Both the position numbers and the translations under genes were made by a program. From contig NZ_JAUOEO010000001.1 of NCBI RefSeq assembly GCF_030540825.1, forward strand, positions 3,733,001 through 3,797,000: a stretch of DNA of 64,000 nt. Direction: 5' to 3'. Below are positions 19,170 through 30,300 of the stretch, in pieces (the first letter of the stretch is position 1; every line of letters starts with the position of its first letter). The stretch is from Flavivirga spongiicola (GTDB lineage: Bacteria; Bacteroidota; Bacteroidia; Flavobacteriales; Flavobacteriaceae). A model generated the notes under the pieces. That model had not been told where the DNA came from. It did no database searches and saw only the letters and a program-made list of their open reading frames with translations.

Positions 19170-22100
19170 CTAATTGTTAATTAATAAAATAGGTTTATAA
19201 TTGTTGTTCGTAACAAGTAATAAACTTTTATTGTTTTGAGTTTGTATCATTTGTGCATCTCTACTATCGTAAGGAATATTAATCCCGCTTTTTAATGCGG
19301 AAACAGATTTTAAATTCCCAGTACCATTTCCTAACATTAATAATCCTATGGCTGCATCATATCTAACTGTTTCAACTTCTACAGGATAGTGATTCCCAAA
19401 AACGAATACATCTTGAAATCCATCGTTGTTTGCATCCGTAATAATTGAGGATTTAATTGGAGAAACCTGAGCTTCGATTGGAAGTGTCTTTTGAATAAAA
19501 TGGTCATTATTATTTAGTAATAAGATGCTTTCAAAACTATTTATTATATATTTTGCAGCTCCTTCAAGCTTGTCTTTTGGTAGAATATCCATTAATTTTG
19601 AAGATGCAAAACTATGGTAATCTTTAAATTTATTTGCTACGTAAGGCATTTGCTGACTTGTACATTCTCGCCCTCTTAATGGTACGTAATCGTTTTTATA
19701 GGGCTTTGCCAGAATAACATCGTTAGTCCCATTTCCATCAAAATCATTTGCGTAAATCTTAAAAGGTTTTTCTAAAGTCGCTTTATACTTTGTGTTTTTA
19801 CCCAAATTCCCAATAATGTAATCATCATCACCATCATTATCTATATCGCCTGATGTTATAGACCACCACATGCCTTGCGATTTATCTAAGCCCAATTTTG
19901 TTGTTATATCATTAAATTTACCTTTAGTGTTTTCTAAAACAGTAATTGGCATCCACTCTCCAACAAGAATTAAATCGTGATCTCCATCTTTATCAAAATC
20001 GGTAAAAGTGGCATCAGTAATTAATCCACAATTATTTAAAGCAGGAGCTATATCATTGGTTTTATCTTTAAAATATCCGTTTTCATTAATTAAAAAATAA
20101 CTTTTAGCAGGAAAAGGATATCTTCCGGGAATTAATCTGCCGCCGACAAATAGATCTTTATCTCCATCACCATCAATATCCATAACTTTTACAGTTTCTG
20201 TACTTTCATATATTTTAGGTATGTGGTTGTTACTCTTAATAAAAGACCCGTTTCCTGTATTGACATATAATCTATCTTCTAAAAGTTTTGAGTTCACTTC
20301 AAATTCATTACTGCCACTACATACATATAAATCTAAATCATTGTCATTATCAATATCTATAAATACGCCACCCAAATCTTCCATGTCTTTGTCCTTTTGC
20401 CATGGTTGAGATTTGCCTTCTATAAATGTGCCGTTTTTGTTTTGGGTATATAGTACTCCGCTCTGACCTGAGGCACCACCTATGAAAAAATCTTCTATGC
20501 CATCATTATTAATATCTCCAACAGTAATAAAAGGACCATTTTGAGAAAGTTTATGTGGGAGTAATGTTTGTTTTTCAAAATCATTATAAATAGCCTCTTT
20601 ATGAATAAAATTAATGCCAATATAAGATGCGGCTATAGACTTAAAAATAGGCTTAACATCTGTATTCAGAGCTAATTCAACTTCTGGATCGTTATACTTA
20701 AGTGTGATGGTTTGATTTGCTGGAACATTTTCCAGTAGTTGCGTTTTTCCATCTGGCCAAATAATTTCAATTTCTTTAACATCAGTATCTTTTCCCAGCC
20801 CAAAAAACACTCCAGATTCTACTGAAGACAAGTAGCCTTTAGTTACAATATTTTCATTGGTTTGGGTGATGTCATCTTGCTTTAAAACAACTTTAGTACC
20901 ATACCCAAATTTGTTTTTCTTAGGACCTTCAAATTTAAATTTCAAATAATTCCCTGTTGCTTTATTTTCATATACAAATGCCGAACTTCCCATGTTATTG
21001 GTTACAATATCCAAATCACCATCGTTATCTAAATCACCATAAGCCATTCCGTTTGAAAACCCTGGTTTATCAAAGCCCCAATCTTTAGAAGTATTTTTAA
21101 AACCAAGTGCTTTATCATTTTTAAAAATATAATTAGACATGGGGACAGAGGGTGCCGTTTTGGACATACTCAAGTAATCTGTATTTCCTTGTTTTAAATT
21201 GGCAATGACTTGCGCTGTGAAATCGTTATTTCGTATATCTCTTTTAATACCATTGCTAACTACAATATCTTTCCAACCATCATTATCTAAATCGGCTATT
21301 AATGTAGCCCAGCTCCAGTCTGTTTTTCCAACGCCAGCTAATGCTCCAACATCTGAAAATTGACCATTACCATGATTTAATTGAAGTGTATTGTGCATAT
21401 ATTGATAGTGTTCTCCCTGTGCTACAATTTTATTAAAGGCTTCTGTACTCATAGAGCCCATATTCGTTTTTGATCTGTAATGATCTTCAGAAGCCATATC
21501 TAGTGTAGATATATCTATCCACCCATCATTATTAATATCACCAGCGTCAGACCCCATGCTAAATCTTGAAATATGCCTTAAACTTTTATTTATAACATTT
21601 TTAAAAGTGCCATCTCCATTATTAAAATATAAATAATCTGGGGTGTCATAATCGTTTGCTACATATAAATCTATATAACCATCGTTATTAAAATCGGAAG
21701 CACTAACACTTAATCCATAAGCTAATTTATTTATTCCTGCTTCTTCAGAAATATTTCTAAATCTCCCATTATCGTTACGATAAAGTCTATCTGTATAGTA
21801 TTTTTTTCGTTTTTTAGAAACACCATTTCGTTCAATTAATCTTGGGTCTGGAGGTTGATTAACTTGAAACATATCTAAATCATTATCATTATCCATGTCA
21901 AAGAATAATGCTTGTGAAGAAAAACCATAATCTGCTAATCCAAACTTTTTTGAGGATTCTACAAACGTATTATTACCCTTATTGATGTATAACAAGTTTT
22001 GGCGATCTTTTAAACGCATAGAAGGTCCAGATCTACTTATATAGATATCTAATAGTCCGTCTGCATTTATATCTGCCATAGTGACGCCAGTAGACCAGCC

Positions 22101-22454
22101 AGGAACTTTAGCAATTCCAGAGGTTTCTGTGATATCTTTAAATTCAAAATTTCCTTTATTTAAATATAACCTGTCATTAACTTGGTTACCACAAAAATAA
22201 ATATCAGATAGGCCATCATTATTTATATCACCAATAGCCACGCCTGCACCATTATAAACTTGCATCATAAAAAAATGATTTAAAGAATCATTTTCTTTAA
22301 TGGCATTATTAAAACCTATCCCTGTTTTGTCTTCGAAATGCTGATCAAAACCACCTATTAATTCATTTGGATGTAAACTTCTTCCTTTATTGCAAGAAGC
22401 TAATAATATAAAAGCCAAGATTAAATATGATATGTTTTTATACATATACATCAT
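19170..22454 (-). CDS. FG-GAP/VCBS-repeat lipoprotein with UnbV/ASPIC domain (CRTAC1-like)
   Basis: This is a lipoprotein by its signal (FILLASC, Cys about 22). The 1094 residues carry two series of FG-GAP/VCBS repeats, each with a DxDxDG-type calcium loop (for example DINNDGLSDIYF, DMDNDNDLDMF, DIDGDGDKDLF), interrupted near residues 510-600 by an UnbV/ASPIC domain (IIWPDGKTQLLENV). These make integrin-like beta-propellers on the cell surface. Such CRTAC1-like proteins are often encoded next to SusC/SusD pairs and are thought to bind extracellular ligands, but their role is not defined. It links the SusCD genes with the haem-protein genes: 213 bp after the former, 105 bp before the latter. 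Several ATGs lie at the start; the first is used. Confidence 0.88.
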   Translation of the reverse strand: MMYMYKNISYLILAFILLASCNKGRSLHPNELIGGFDQHFEDKTGIGFNNAIKENDSLNHFFMMQVYNGAGVAIGDINNDGLSDIYFCGNQVNDRLYLNKGNFEFKDITETSGIAKVPGWSTGVTMADINADGLLDIYISRSGPSMRLKDRQNLLYINKGNNTFVESSKKFGLADYGFSSQALFFDMDNDNDLDMFQVNQPPDPRLIERNGVSKKRKKYYTDRLYRNDNGRFRNISEEAGINKLAYGLSVSASDFNNDGYIDLYVANDYDTPDYLYFNNGDGTFKNVINKSLRHISRFSMGSDAGDINNDGWIDISTLDMASEDHYRSKTNMGSMSTEAFNKIVAQGEHYQYMHNTLQLNHGNGQFSDVGALAGVGKTDWSWATLIADLDNDGWKDIVVSNGIKRDIRNNDFTAQVIANLKQGNTDYLSMSKTAPSVPMSNYIFKNDKALGFKNTSKDWGFDKPGFSNGMAYGDLDNDGDLDIVTNNMGSSAFVYENKATGNYLKFKFEGPKKNKFGYGTKVVLKQDDITQTNENIVTKGYLSSVESGVFFGLGKDTDVKEIEIIWPDGKTQLLENVPANQTITLKYNDPEVELALNTDVKPIFKSIAASYIGINFIHKEAIYNDFEKQTLLPHKLSQNGPFITVGDINNDGIEDFFIGGASGQSGVLYTQNKNGTFIEGKSQPWQKDKDMEDLGGVFIDIDNDNDLDLYVCSGSNEFEVNSKLLEDRLYVNTGNGSFIKSNNHIPKIYESTETVKVMDIDGDGDKDLFVGGRLIPGRYPFPAKSYFLINENGYFKDKTNDIAPALNNCGLITDATFTDFDKDGDHDLILVGEWMPITVLENTKGKFNDITTKLGLDKSQGMWWSITSGDIDNDGDDDYIIGNLGKNTKYKATLEKPFKIYANDFDGNGTNDVILAKPYKNDYVPLRGRECTSQQMPYVANKFKDYHSFASSKLMDILPKDKLEGAAKYIINSFESILLLNNNDHFIQKTLPIEAQVSPIKSSIITDANNDGFQDVFVFGNHYPVEVETVRYDAAIGLLMLGNGTGNLKSVSALKSGINIPYDSRDAQMIQTQNNKSLLLVTNNNYKPILLINN

Positions 22455-22595
22455 TATATTTCTGTTTTGTAAACTTTCTTAAATAATCAATTTGATATAT
22501 ATAATATCTTTAAATTCGTTTATTAAAGTTAACAGTATTAAAAACTATTTAATAACATTTCTTTTATTAAATTGATTCAGAGCATTAATTTTAAT

Positions 22596-22635
22596 AAAAA
22601 AGAGCCACTAATATTTATAAATGTAGTGGCTCTTT
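22596..22635 (-). terminator. Intrinsic terminator after the SusCD/lipoprotein genes
   Basis: A 12-bp perfect stem (AAAGAGCCACTA at 22599-22610 with TAGTGGCTCTTT at 22624-22635) and a 13-nt loop are followed on the - strand by a T-run. It lies 33 bp past the stop of the 22668-24167 gene. It would end most transcripts before the FG-GAP gene, so the redox genes downstream may need read-through or their own promoter. Confidence 0.8.
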
Positions 22636-22667
22636 AAGTCACTATTTAATAAACTAAATTTTCAAAA

Positions 22668-24167
22668 CTATTCCCAGAATTCAAATTCTGCTAATGCAGT
22701 TTCATTAGGATTAGATCCAAAAGCACTTATAAATCTAAACCTTAAATATCTAATTGCTGTATGATCTGGAATATATGAATCCCATGGATCCGAAGACTGG
22801 AAGCTTGAGTCCGGACTTTCGTCTAAAATTAAAACCCAACCTTTACTTTCTGCTTCTGCATCCCAGCCGGCATCTCCAGATTCTAATGTTGTTTCATGGT
22901 CTCCGCTTAAATCTACTCTACCCCATAATTGGAACCTACTTGGGTTACGGTCTTGGCAACAATCCTGTCTTGGCCAAAGTCTAAATTTCTTTAAAACCAC
23001 TTCAGACCCTAAATCCATGGTGAAATGATGTTTTAATTTGTCAGTACCACTTCCAGTTGTATGATACCAGGCTGAACCTCCATCAAATAGATTTGTTAAA
23101 GATCCTCCATAGGCATCTCCTAAAGCATCTGTTGGTAATGAGACAATACTAATAGCACTAGTATCAAAAGGCAATATAGGGCTAGGGTCTACCGAAAAAG
23201 TACCAGCAATACCACTACCTCCCTGGTTAAATACTGATATTTTAACATCTTGCGCTCCGCTTTCAAGTCCTCTTACAAGGAAAATACCATCGGTATCTTC
23301 AGAACGATTAATAGTCTTACTTGTCAATTCGCCTCCAACGGTATATTCTACTTCAATGTTGATACTCAAATTAGTCGCATTTGTCCAGTTAACTTGGATG
23401 CCTTCAACTATGGGGGTAGTAGTAATCGTACCCAAAATAGTTTTTAACTCTTCTGGAATACTTAAAGACACCCAAGCACTAGGAAATTCATCTATAGATG
23501 TTTCAAACCCCTTTTCTTCATTATAAGCTGTAGGCACATAAAATGATCTTATAGAAACAGCTTCATTGACATCAAGATTAGGGAGTATGGTTGTCGCTTC
23601 TCCTTTGGGTGCTACGACGACGACTTCAGTTCCACCATTATCTGTGTATTTGATTTCTGAGCCTCTTTCTAAATCATCACTGGCTAACCAATTAATAGTA
23701 CCATCTATTCCATCAAAATTATAAGACACAGCAGATCTAGCTACAAGGTTTGCTATAAAAGTATCGCCATAAGCCGTTGCAAATACATTCTTTTTAATGG
23801 ATTCATTTCCAGCATCATCTCTAGAATAAAGGACAAATGCATAGGTTTTTTCATCTAGTCCCGATATAATTAATGCTGGATTATCTATATTTCCATTTCC
23901 TGATTTGGTAAAGGGAAAGGTTTGGCTGTCTGCTCCATCGTTCCAAGACACAACAAATTCATTTACACTAAAGGCATTGGTAACATAAGGCGATAACTGT
24001 ATTCTGTTATGTCCAGCAAAAACATCAATAGAATCGGCTTTAGTTGTGTAACGCGTAGCACCTTCTTCCAGGTAGCCTTTATAATTTTCATCGATCTCTG
24101 TACACGAATTAAGGTTTGCAACCAAAATTAATACAAGGACTTGAAAACAAAATTTATATTTTTTCAT
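22668..24167 (-). CDS. SusD-associated surface lipoprotein, DUF4998 plus discoidin-like C-terminus
   Basis: A lipoprotein signal (ILVANLNSC, Cys about 22) precedes a DUF4998-type N-terminal half made of fibronectin-like beta domains. The C-terminal about 160 residues (from about 335) look like a DUF5000/F5-8 type C galactose-binding module, with HFTMDLGSEVVLKKFRLW, PSRFQLWG and the terminal AIRYLRFRF and ETALAEFEFW. Proteins of this kind are encoded directly after SusD in Bacteroidota and act as surface glycan-binding proteins. The gene is 10 bp after the related DUF4959-type gene and ends at a strong terminator. Binding target unknown. Confidence 0.85.
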   Translation of the reverse strand: MKKYKFCFQVLVLILVANLNSCTEIDENYKGYLEEGATRYTTKADSIDVFAGHNRIQLSPYVTNAFSVNEFVVSWNDGADSQTFPFTKSGNGNIDNPALIISGLDEKTYAFVLYSRDDAGNESIKKNVFATAYGDTFIANLVARSAVSYNFDGIDGTINWLASDDLERGSEIKYTDNGGTEVVVVAPKGEATTILPNLDVNEAVSIRSFYVPTAYNEEKGFETSIDEFPSAWVSLSIPEELKTILGTITTTPIVEGIQVNWTNATNLSINIEVEYTVGGELTSKTINRSEDTDGIFLVRGLESGAQDVKISVFNQGGSGIAGTFSVDPSPILPFDTSAISIVSLPTDALGDAYGGSLTNLFDGGSAWYHTTGSGTDKLKHHFTMDLGSEVVLKKFRLWPRQDCCQDRNPSRFQLWGRVDLSGDHETTLESGDAGWDAEAESKGWVLILDESPDSSFQSSDPWDSYIPDHTAIRYLRFRFISAFGSNPNETALAEFEFWE

Positions 24168-24177
24168 ATTGGTGTTT

Positions 24178-25374
24178 TTAATTGGTTAATTGGCCATAAA
24201 AGGTAAGCTCTCTAATATGGGTTGCATTGTTACCTCCCCATGCTGTATGAACTGCAATACGAACATACCTGATTTCAACTAGATTTTGATCATCGAATTC
24301 ATGCTCGTCACCATCAAGTACACGCTGACGGTCTTCATTAGATAAAGTTCCTACTGGTAAACCAGAAGGTTTGATAGATTCAAAATCTCCTAAATTTATC
24401 CAATCATCTAAATTACCATCTTGGCCAGGTAAAGTTAAAGAGCCATAAGCCGTAAACGTTCTTGGGTTTGCATGTCTAAAGCCCCAAGTGCCTCCTCTTT
24501 GATGCATTATAAATCGGCTTAATTTTACGTTCACACCTAAATCTATTGTTAAAATAGATGGCCTAGGAATATCTCCTTGGGTATGTACCCAGTTTTCAGG
24601 ACTTGGGTTTTCGTCCCATAAATTTTCAAATACAGCACCCCAATTCTCCCAATTATCATCATTATCTAAAGCAACTTGCTGAAACAAACTCTTGTCCAAA
24701 CGTGTTTCTAAAAGCGGTGTCAACTTTTGATTGGGTGTGTCTGGATATACAGTTCCAGAGATATTTTCATAACGATCGCGTATCACTAATTTGAATGCTT
24801 GTTCTACAGGATCTCTACCACGAAGCGAATAAGTTTCTTCCAGACTTTCAGTATAAACAGTTTCAACAATTTCCAGTTCTCCAAATTCATTTTCTGCATA
24901 GATATCTATAGCTATGGGTACTTCGGTTTCGTTTACCCATGAAATTTTAATCCCACCAAATGCGACTCTCATCTCAACACTTTCTGCAACTACATCTACC
25001 ACTGGTGTTAATGGAATACCGGAAAAGGAAACCCCTTCAGAGCTTATTTCAGATTCATTTACAGTGACAACTTTAACTTGTTTTTCATTAACATCACCAT
25101 AGCCTAATATTTTAAGACTATTATTAAAAGCTGAAGCTCTTACTTCAGATTCTACACCTTTGTTATTAGTATATATGGCTTTTACATATAATACATTTTT
25201 ACCTGCTGGCAAATCGTAAGATATATCGAACCCTCCATTTGTTGGTACAAATTCCAGATTTGTTATATCATTAGGAGGTGTATTATTTGTAACATTTGGT
25301 CCATGCTCTATCTCATCACAACTAAAAAAAGCAACTAGAGAAAAAAACATCAAAATTTTTGAAATATGTTTCAT
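24178..25374 (-). CDS. SusD-associated surface lipoprotein, DUF4959-DUF5126-DUF5000
   Basis: The ATG at 25374 is taken as start because it gives a clean lipoprotein signal (MKHISKILMFFSLVAFFSC); the frame extends 8 codons further to a TTG at 25398, which would spoil the signal. The three-domain order is DUF4959 (about 25-120), DUF5126 (about 125-230) and a C-terminal DUF5000 discoidin-like module (about 250-398; ILTIDLGVNVKLSRFIMHQR and HIRELTFYG). These proteins sit at the cell surface beside SusCD and probably hold the glycan ligand. It starts 24 bp after the susD stop and is followed after 10 bp by a second lipoprotein with the same kind of C-terminus. Confidence 0.87.
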   Translation of the reverse strand: MKHISKILMFFSLVAFFSCDEIEHGPNVTNNTPPNDITNLEFVPTNGGFDISYDLPAGKNVLYVKAIYTNNKGVESEVRASAFNNSLKILGYGDVNEKQVKVVTVNESEISSEGVSFSGIPLTPVVDVVAESVEMRVAFGGIKISWVNETEVPIAIDIYAENEFGELEIVETVYTESLEETYSLRGRDPVEQAFKLVIRDRYENISGTVYPDTPNQKLTPLLETRLDKSLFQQVALDNDDNWENWGAVFENLWDENPSPENWVHTQGDIPRPSILTIDLGVNVKLSRFIMHQRGGTWGFRHANPRTFTAYGSLTLPGQDGNLDDWINLGDFESIKPSGLPVGTLSNEDRQRVLDGDEHEFDDQNLVEIRYVRIAVHTAWGGNNATHIRELTFYGQLTN

Positions 25375-25398
25375 AATCTTTAATTTTTTATTAGACAA

Positions 25399-27300
25399 TT
25401 ACCATCCAGGGTTTTGATTCAAGGTCGGTGTATTTATAATTTCATTTGTAGCTAATGGCCACAAATAATCTTTTTCCTCAAAGTTTCCGAACTTATCATT
25501 ATTTAAAACTTTTACTTGATAATACGTTTCTGCGCCTGCTACTTGAGTAGAAACGTTCCAACCTCTAATGGGTTTATTTAAAAACTCTTTGGCAAGTAAC
25601 CAACGTCTTAAGTCCCAAAAGCGTGGCCCTTCTCCAGTTAGTTCAATTAAACGTTCTCGTTGTATAATTTCTCGCATGCCTTCTTTAGTAGTAGGTTTAT
25701 CAGGTCTAATTGAATGATTTGTCCAACTATTAATGACACCATCTAAACCGGCACGAGATCGTATTTTGTCTACATATTCATATACTTGGCTCGTTGGAGT
25801 TGCATTACTTTCATTTAAGGCTTCAGCATATAATAAATACAAATCTGCTAAACGCATATATGGAAAAGGATATCTAATAGGAGCAAAGCTTGATCCGTCA
25901 GAATTTACTTTACTTTTAATATGTACAAACTTTTTAGGGAAATATCCGGTTCTAGACCATAAAGCTGCTTCAGATCTGCTACCATATTCATTAAATCTAC
26001 CATTTACATACCATGCATCATCAGTTTCTTCACGCCCATTTCCATACCATGTACCTCTATCGAAAGAAATGTCTGCATAGAAACGCGGCTCTCTATCATA
26101 ATGTAAATTAGCAGTTTCTTGTCCCGGTTGTACAAAATATTGATCTTCTGTAGTAGCCGTTCTTAATTTAAATCGATTGTTAAAATCCCAAGTTGGGTCT
26201 TCATCAATAGGGACGCCATTTTTAGTATAGAACTGTTCTGCAATACGCATGGTTAAACCACGATTGGACCTTACAGGGTTACGCAAATGCGGAAATAGTT
26301 TGGGCATAGACTCTGTTTGTACGGCGTTCGATTGCGCAGCTTCTGCAGAACCCCAAATAAGTTCTGAATTCCAAGGTTCTGTAACACGACCCCTTAAGCC
26401 TGCTTTTAATAGGGTAATATCCGATTGTGGTTTGGGAGACACATATTCGGATGGTAAATATAAGCTTAACCCTATTTCATCACAAGCTTCTATAGCTTCT
26501 TCACACGCCGTTACTGCATCTGCCCATTTAGATTCATCATACGTTAAAGGGAAAAAAGGCGCGCCCTCAGAATTAACAAAACCTGTATAGATTGGGTTTC
26601 CGTTAAATAATGGGCTTGCATAGGTTATAGCTACACGAGCCTTAACAGATGTCCCAATAGCTTTTGTTATTTTACCAAACTTAGTAGCTTCTAAACTAAC
26701 TGGTAAATCGGGAATAGCCTCATCCATTAAGTTTAATACATAATTGAACACGTCCTCTACCGTACTTCTTTCAGGGGCAATAGCATCAGTAGCTGCAGAT
26801 ACAGGTATGTTTTCATCATTTATTATGATGGGACCATACATTCTTGACAGATAGAAGTGATAATAAGCTTTTAAGAATTTAGCTTCAGCAATCCAATTTT
26901 CTCTTTCAAACTCCTGAATATCCTGAACCTCTCCAATTCGGCTTATAAAAAGATTACAGTTTCGTATGCCTTCATACATTCTTGTACCACCATTATTACC
27001 ATTCCAAAAATTAAAATATGGATTGTTGGTATTCTGAAAACCTTTAGCTATACGAACCCCCGGATTATTATCAAAAACTTGAGGACGTGCCAATTCGTCT
27101 CCAGATTCTGCCGTAACATCGCTTCCTGGAACAGGAAGGTAAGAGTAACATGTATATAATTGTTTTTCTGCAGCAGCTCTATTAGCGAATACATCATCTA
27201 TAGTTGCCAAATTGTCTGGAATAACGTCTAAGTAATCTTGGCACGAATAGGTAATCGCAAACAACATTACTATTAAATATTTGATTTTTTTCATTTTCAT
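25399..27300 (-). CDS. SusD/RagB outer-membrane nutrient-binding lipoprotein
   Basis: The signal ends in ITYSC (Cys about 20), as in surface-exposed SusD lipoproteins. The helical TPR-type core is typical of RagB/SusD: the N-terminal FANRAAAEKQLYTCYSYLP, the mid-region WIAEAKFLKAYYHFYLSRMYG, the LADLYLLYAEALNE motif near 490, and the C-terminal ERLIELTGEGPRFWDLRRW and the ending LWPLATNEIINTPTLNQNPGW (lengthy family signature, positions about 613-633). It forms the lid over its SusC transporter, encoded 4 bp upstream, and helps capture an oligosaccharide for TonB-dependent import. The pair carries no neighbouring glycoside hydrolase, so the ligand cannot be inferred from CAZymes. Confidence 0.95.
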   Translation of the reverse strand: MKMKKIKYLIVMLFAITYSCQDYLDVIPDNLATIDDVFANRAAAEKQLYTCYSYLPVPGSDVTAESGDELARPQVFDNNPGVRIAKGFQNTNNPYFNFWNGNNGGTRMYEGIRNCNLFISRIGEVQDIQEFERENWIAEAKFLKAYYHFYLSRMYGPIIINDENIPVSAATDAIAPERSTVEDVFNYVLNLMDEAIPDLPVSLEATKFGKITKAIGTSVKARVAITYASPLFNGNPIYTGFVNSEGAPFFPLTYDESKWADAVTACEEAIEACDEIGLSLYLPSEYVSPKPQSDITLLKAGLRGRVTEPWNSELIWGSAEAAQSNAVQTESMPKLFPHLRNPVRSNRGLTMRIAEQFYTKNGVPIDEDPTWDFNNRFKLRTATTEDQYFVQPGQETANLHYDREPRFYADISFDRGTWYGNGREETDDAWYVNGRFNEYGSRSEAALWSRTGYFPKKFVHIKSKVNSDGSSFAPIRYPFPYMRLADLYLLYAEALNESNATPTSQVYEYVDKIRSRAGLDGVINSWTNHSIRPDKPTTKEGMREIIQRERLIELTGEGPRFWDLRRWLLAKEFLNKPIRGWNVSTQVAGAETYYQVKVLNNDKFGNFEEKDYLWPLATNEIINTPTLNQNPGW

Positions 27301-27304
27301 AGCT

Positions 27305-30300
27305 TTAAATTGAAATGTTTAGACCTAAATTCACAACTCTTTGTAATGGATATTTGAATCCATTTCCAGCTAATTCCGGATCCCAAAGTTTAAACTTACT
27401 GAAGTACAATAAGTTTGTAGCGCTTGTATAGATTCTTAATTTTTGAAGACCTAGTTTGGTTGTAATATCTTTTGGAAGATTATATCCCATCTCTATACTT
27501 TTAAGTCTTAAAAAAGATCCGTCTTGTAAAAACCAGGTACTTGGTTGTAAATTGTTCTCTATAAAATTGTCATTTCCAGATAGTCGAGGCCATTTCGCAT
27601 AAATATCTCTATTAGTTTCAGACCAGTGACTATCTGCCCAAACTTTTAATAATTGATTATTTACGGCTCCTGTTGTGCCGCCAGTTACATCATCAGGATC
27701 TCTGTATGAAACAAAAGGATTTGCTCTTCGAGTATCTATAAAGAATGATGAATTGGCAGATCCCTGGAAAAAGCAAGAAAAATCTACGCCTTTATAGCCT
27801 ACAGAGAATCCAAATCCGTAAACGATTTCAGGATCAGTAGGGTTACCAATTGGAACTTGGTCTAAAGTGTTTATGACGCCATTGCCGTCAATGTCCTTAT
27901 ATTTAATATCTCCACCAGAATATTCTCCAAATTGTGTAGGTGAGTTATTTACTTCTTCTTGATCAATAAATAATCTTTCAGCAATATAACCAAAGGGCTG
28001 TGTTATTGACTGTCCTATTCTGGATCTCCATGGGGTAGTTGAATAATCAGGTTCTTCGGTTTTAGTAATTTTGTTTTTAGCATAGGTAAAGTTAACTCTA
28101 CCCTCTAACCACAAATCTTGTGAAAAACTCTTATTGTACACCAAAGTGGCATCCACACCATTACTTTTGGCTTCACCAATATTAGCTCTTACAGGAGCTT
28201 GTAATCCTAAACTAGCAGGTATTAAACGGTCTGAAAGAATGTTAGTTCGTGTTTCGCTGAATACATCTAACTCTAAGGTTAAGGAGTTAAATAATCCCAG
28301 TTCCATACCTAGATTTAATTTATGACCGGTTTCCCAAGTAATTTCATCATTGCCATATCTTGTAATACTAACTCCGGGAATAAATTCCTGGTAATCAGAA
28401 CCAGTACGAAACCCTTTTCCTTCATCATTAAGCAATACATTAGAAATATAAAAGAACCTGTCTTCGTTACGACCAATTTTATCATTTCCTACCAATCCAT
28501 AACTGGCTTTAAATTTTAAATTGTCCAGAAAGTCTACATTATTTAAAAACTTTTCGTTGGATACTATCCAGCCAACAGCAGCAGATGGGAAGAATCCCCA
28601 ACGTTCGCTTCTAGCAAAACGTTCAGACCCATTATACCCAAAGTTAAGTTCTGTAAAATATTTATCATTATAACCATAAGTAAAACGGCCGGATATACCT
28701 TGATTACGGAAAGGTAAGGATGCCTGTAGATCACCCGAAGTGGCCGATAACACTCTATTGTTTATAGTGTGTACCAATAAACCACTTACCGCATGTTTTT
28801 CATTGAATTCCCTGGCGTAGCTAAATCTTAATTCTGCATAAGTTGCTGCATCAACAGTTGATGGTGAAGCTTCAAAATCTAAAGTTGTTGTTCCAGAATC
28901 TGGATTTAAGGCAAATAGCGAAACTTCTTTTGTTTCTCTATTCTGAGACGGTGTATAATAAAAAGGACGATAGCCTCTTGAAATAGAGTAATTGGCTTTT
29001 CTTGTAGAACTTACAATGCCTTTAAGCGATAAACCTTCAGTAATGAATTTCAAATCTTGATTAAACTCCATTTGAGCAATCAAGGTTGAGTTTGTGTCTT
29101 CTTTATACCCCGTTACCAAATCTGCGTAGGGATTAAAATAAAATCCAGTACCACTTGGAGCTAAAGCATTACCAAACAAAATGTGATTAGCATATTGGGT
29201 GCCTTCATCTGGTTGATAGAACGGTTGAAATAATACTGGGCTGGTTGTTAATGACCTGGCATAAATTTGCGACCCTCCTTGTCTTGGTCCATTATAATCG
29301 TCAAAAGCTGCATTAAAAGCTAACTTTAGCTTACTTGTAGATGTTAAGTTAATGTTAGTATTTGAGCGTAGCTGGAACTTTTTAAGGTCAATATTACTAT
29401 TAAAATTACTTACTTCGGGTACATTTAAAATTCCAGTATCTTGAGTATATGCTGCAGAAACAAAATAGCGAGCTGTTTTACCACCACCTTTTACACTAAA
29501 ATTATAGCTTTTGTTTACGGCTATTTCTTTGAATAATTCTTCCTGCCAATCTACTGTTGGGTATAATAAAGGGTTTGTTCCTGCAATGGTATTTTCTATT
29601 TTCCCTTGAGAGAAAGGAATGGCCTCTAAAGGATCTCTTGTTCTAATGGCTTCATTAAATAGTTTCATATAGGTAATTGGGTCTGCAAGTTCAATGTCAC
29701 TTGTGGAACTGGATATTTTTGTTTCAGCTCTAAAGTTAACCTGAACGGGACCTTCGACCCCTTCCTTAGTTGTAACGTATACAACACCATTAGCACCTCT
29801 AGCACCATATAAAGCAGCCGCCGAAGCATCTTTTAAGATAGAAAAGGAAGCAATATCGTCTGGGTTTAAACGAGCCAAATCTTCTACATCTAACTCAATA
29901 CCATCAATTAAAATAAGCGGACTATTTCCACCAGCCCCGAAAGATGTAATACCACGAATAAAAAATTCTGCGTTATCAGCGCCTGGTTCACCACTACGTT
30001 GATAAGAAATTAAACCAGATACTCTACCAGCAAGCGCGGTTGTTAAGTTACTGGAAGGAATGTTTAATTCGGATGGTTTTATAGTTGTAATTGAGGCTAC
30101 GACACTTGCCTTCTTTTGTTTTCCAAAACTGACTACAACGACTTCATCCAAGCCTGCTGCATCTTCTATTAATTTAACATTTATGTTTGTCTTATTTCCA
30201 ACAACAATTTCTTGTTTTTTAAAACCTACATAAGAAATAACTAATACAGCATTACTGTTTGAAACATTAAGTGTATAGTTACCGTCAAAATCAGACAGTG

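Noticed and set aside
25375..25398. TTG start at 25398 for the DUF4959 lipoprotein
   Set aside because: It would add eight polar residues in front of a perfect lipoprotein signal; the ATG at 25374 is better.
25733..26590. Two + strand frames of about 115 codons inside susD
   Set aside because: Both are antisense to the SusD core, with no signal peptide or known motif.
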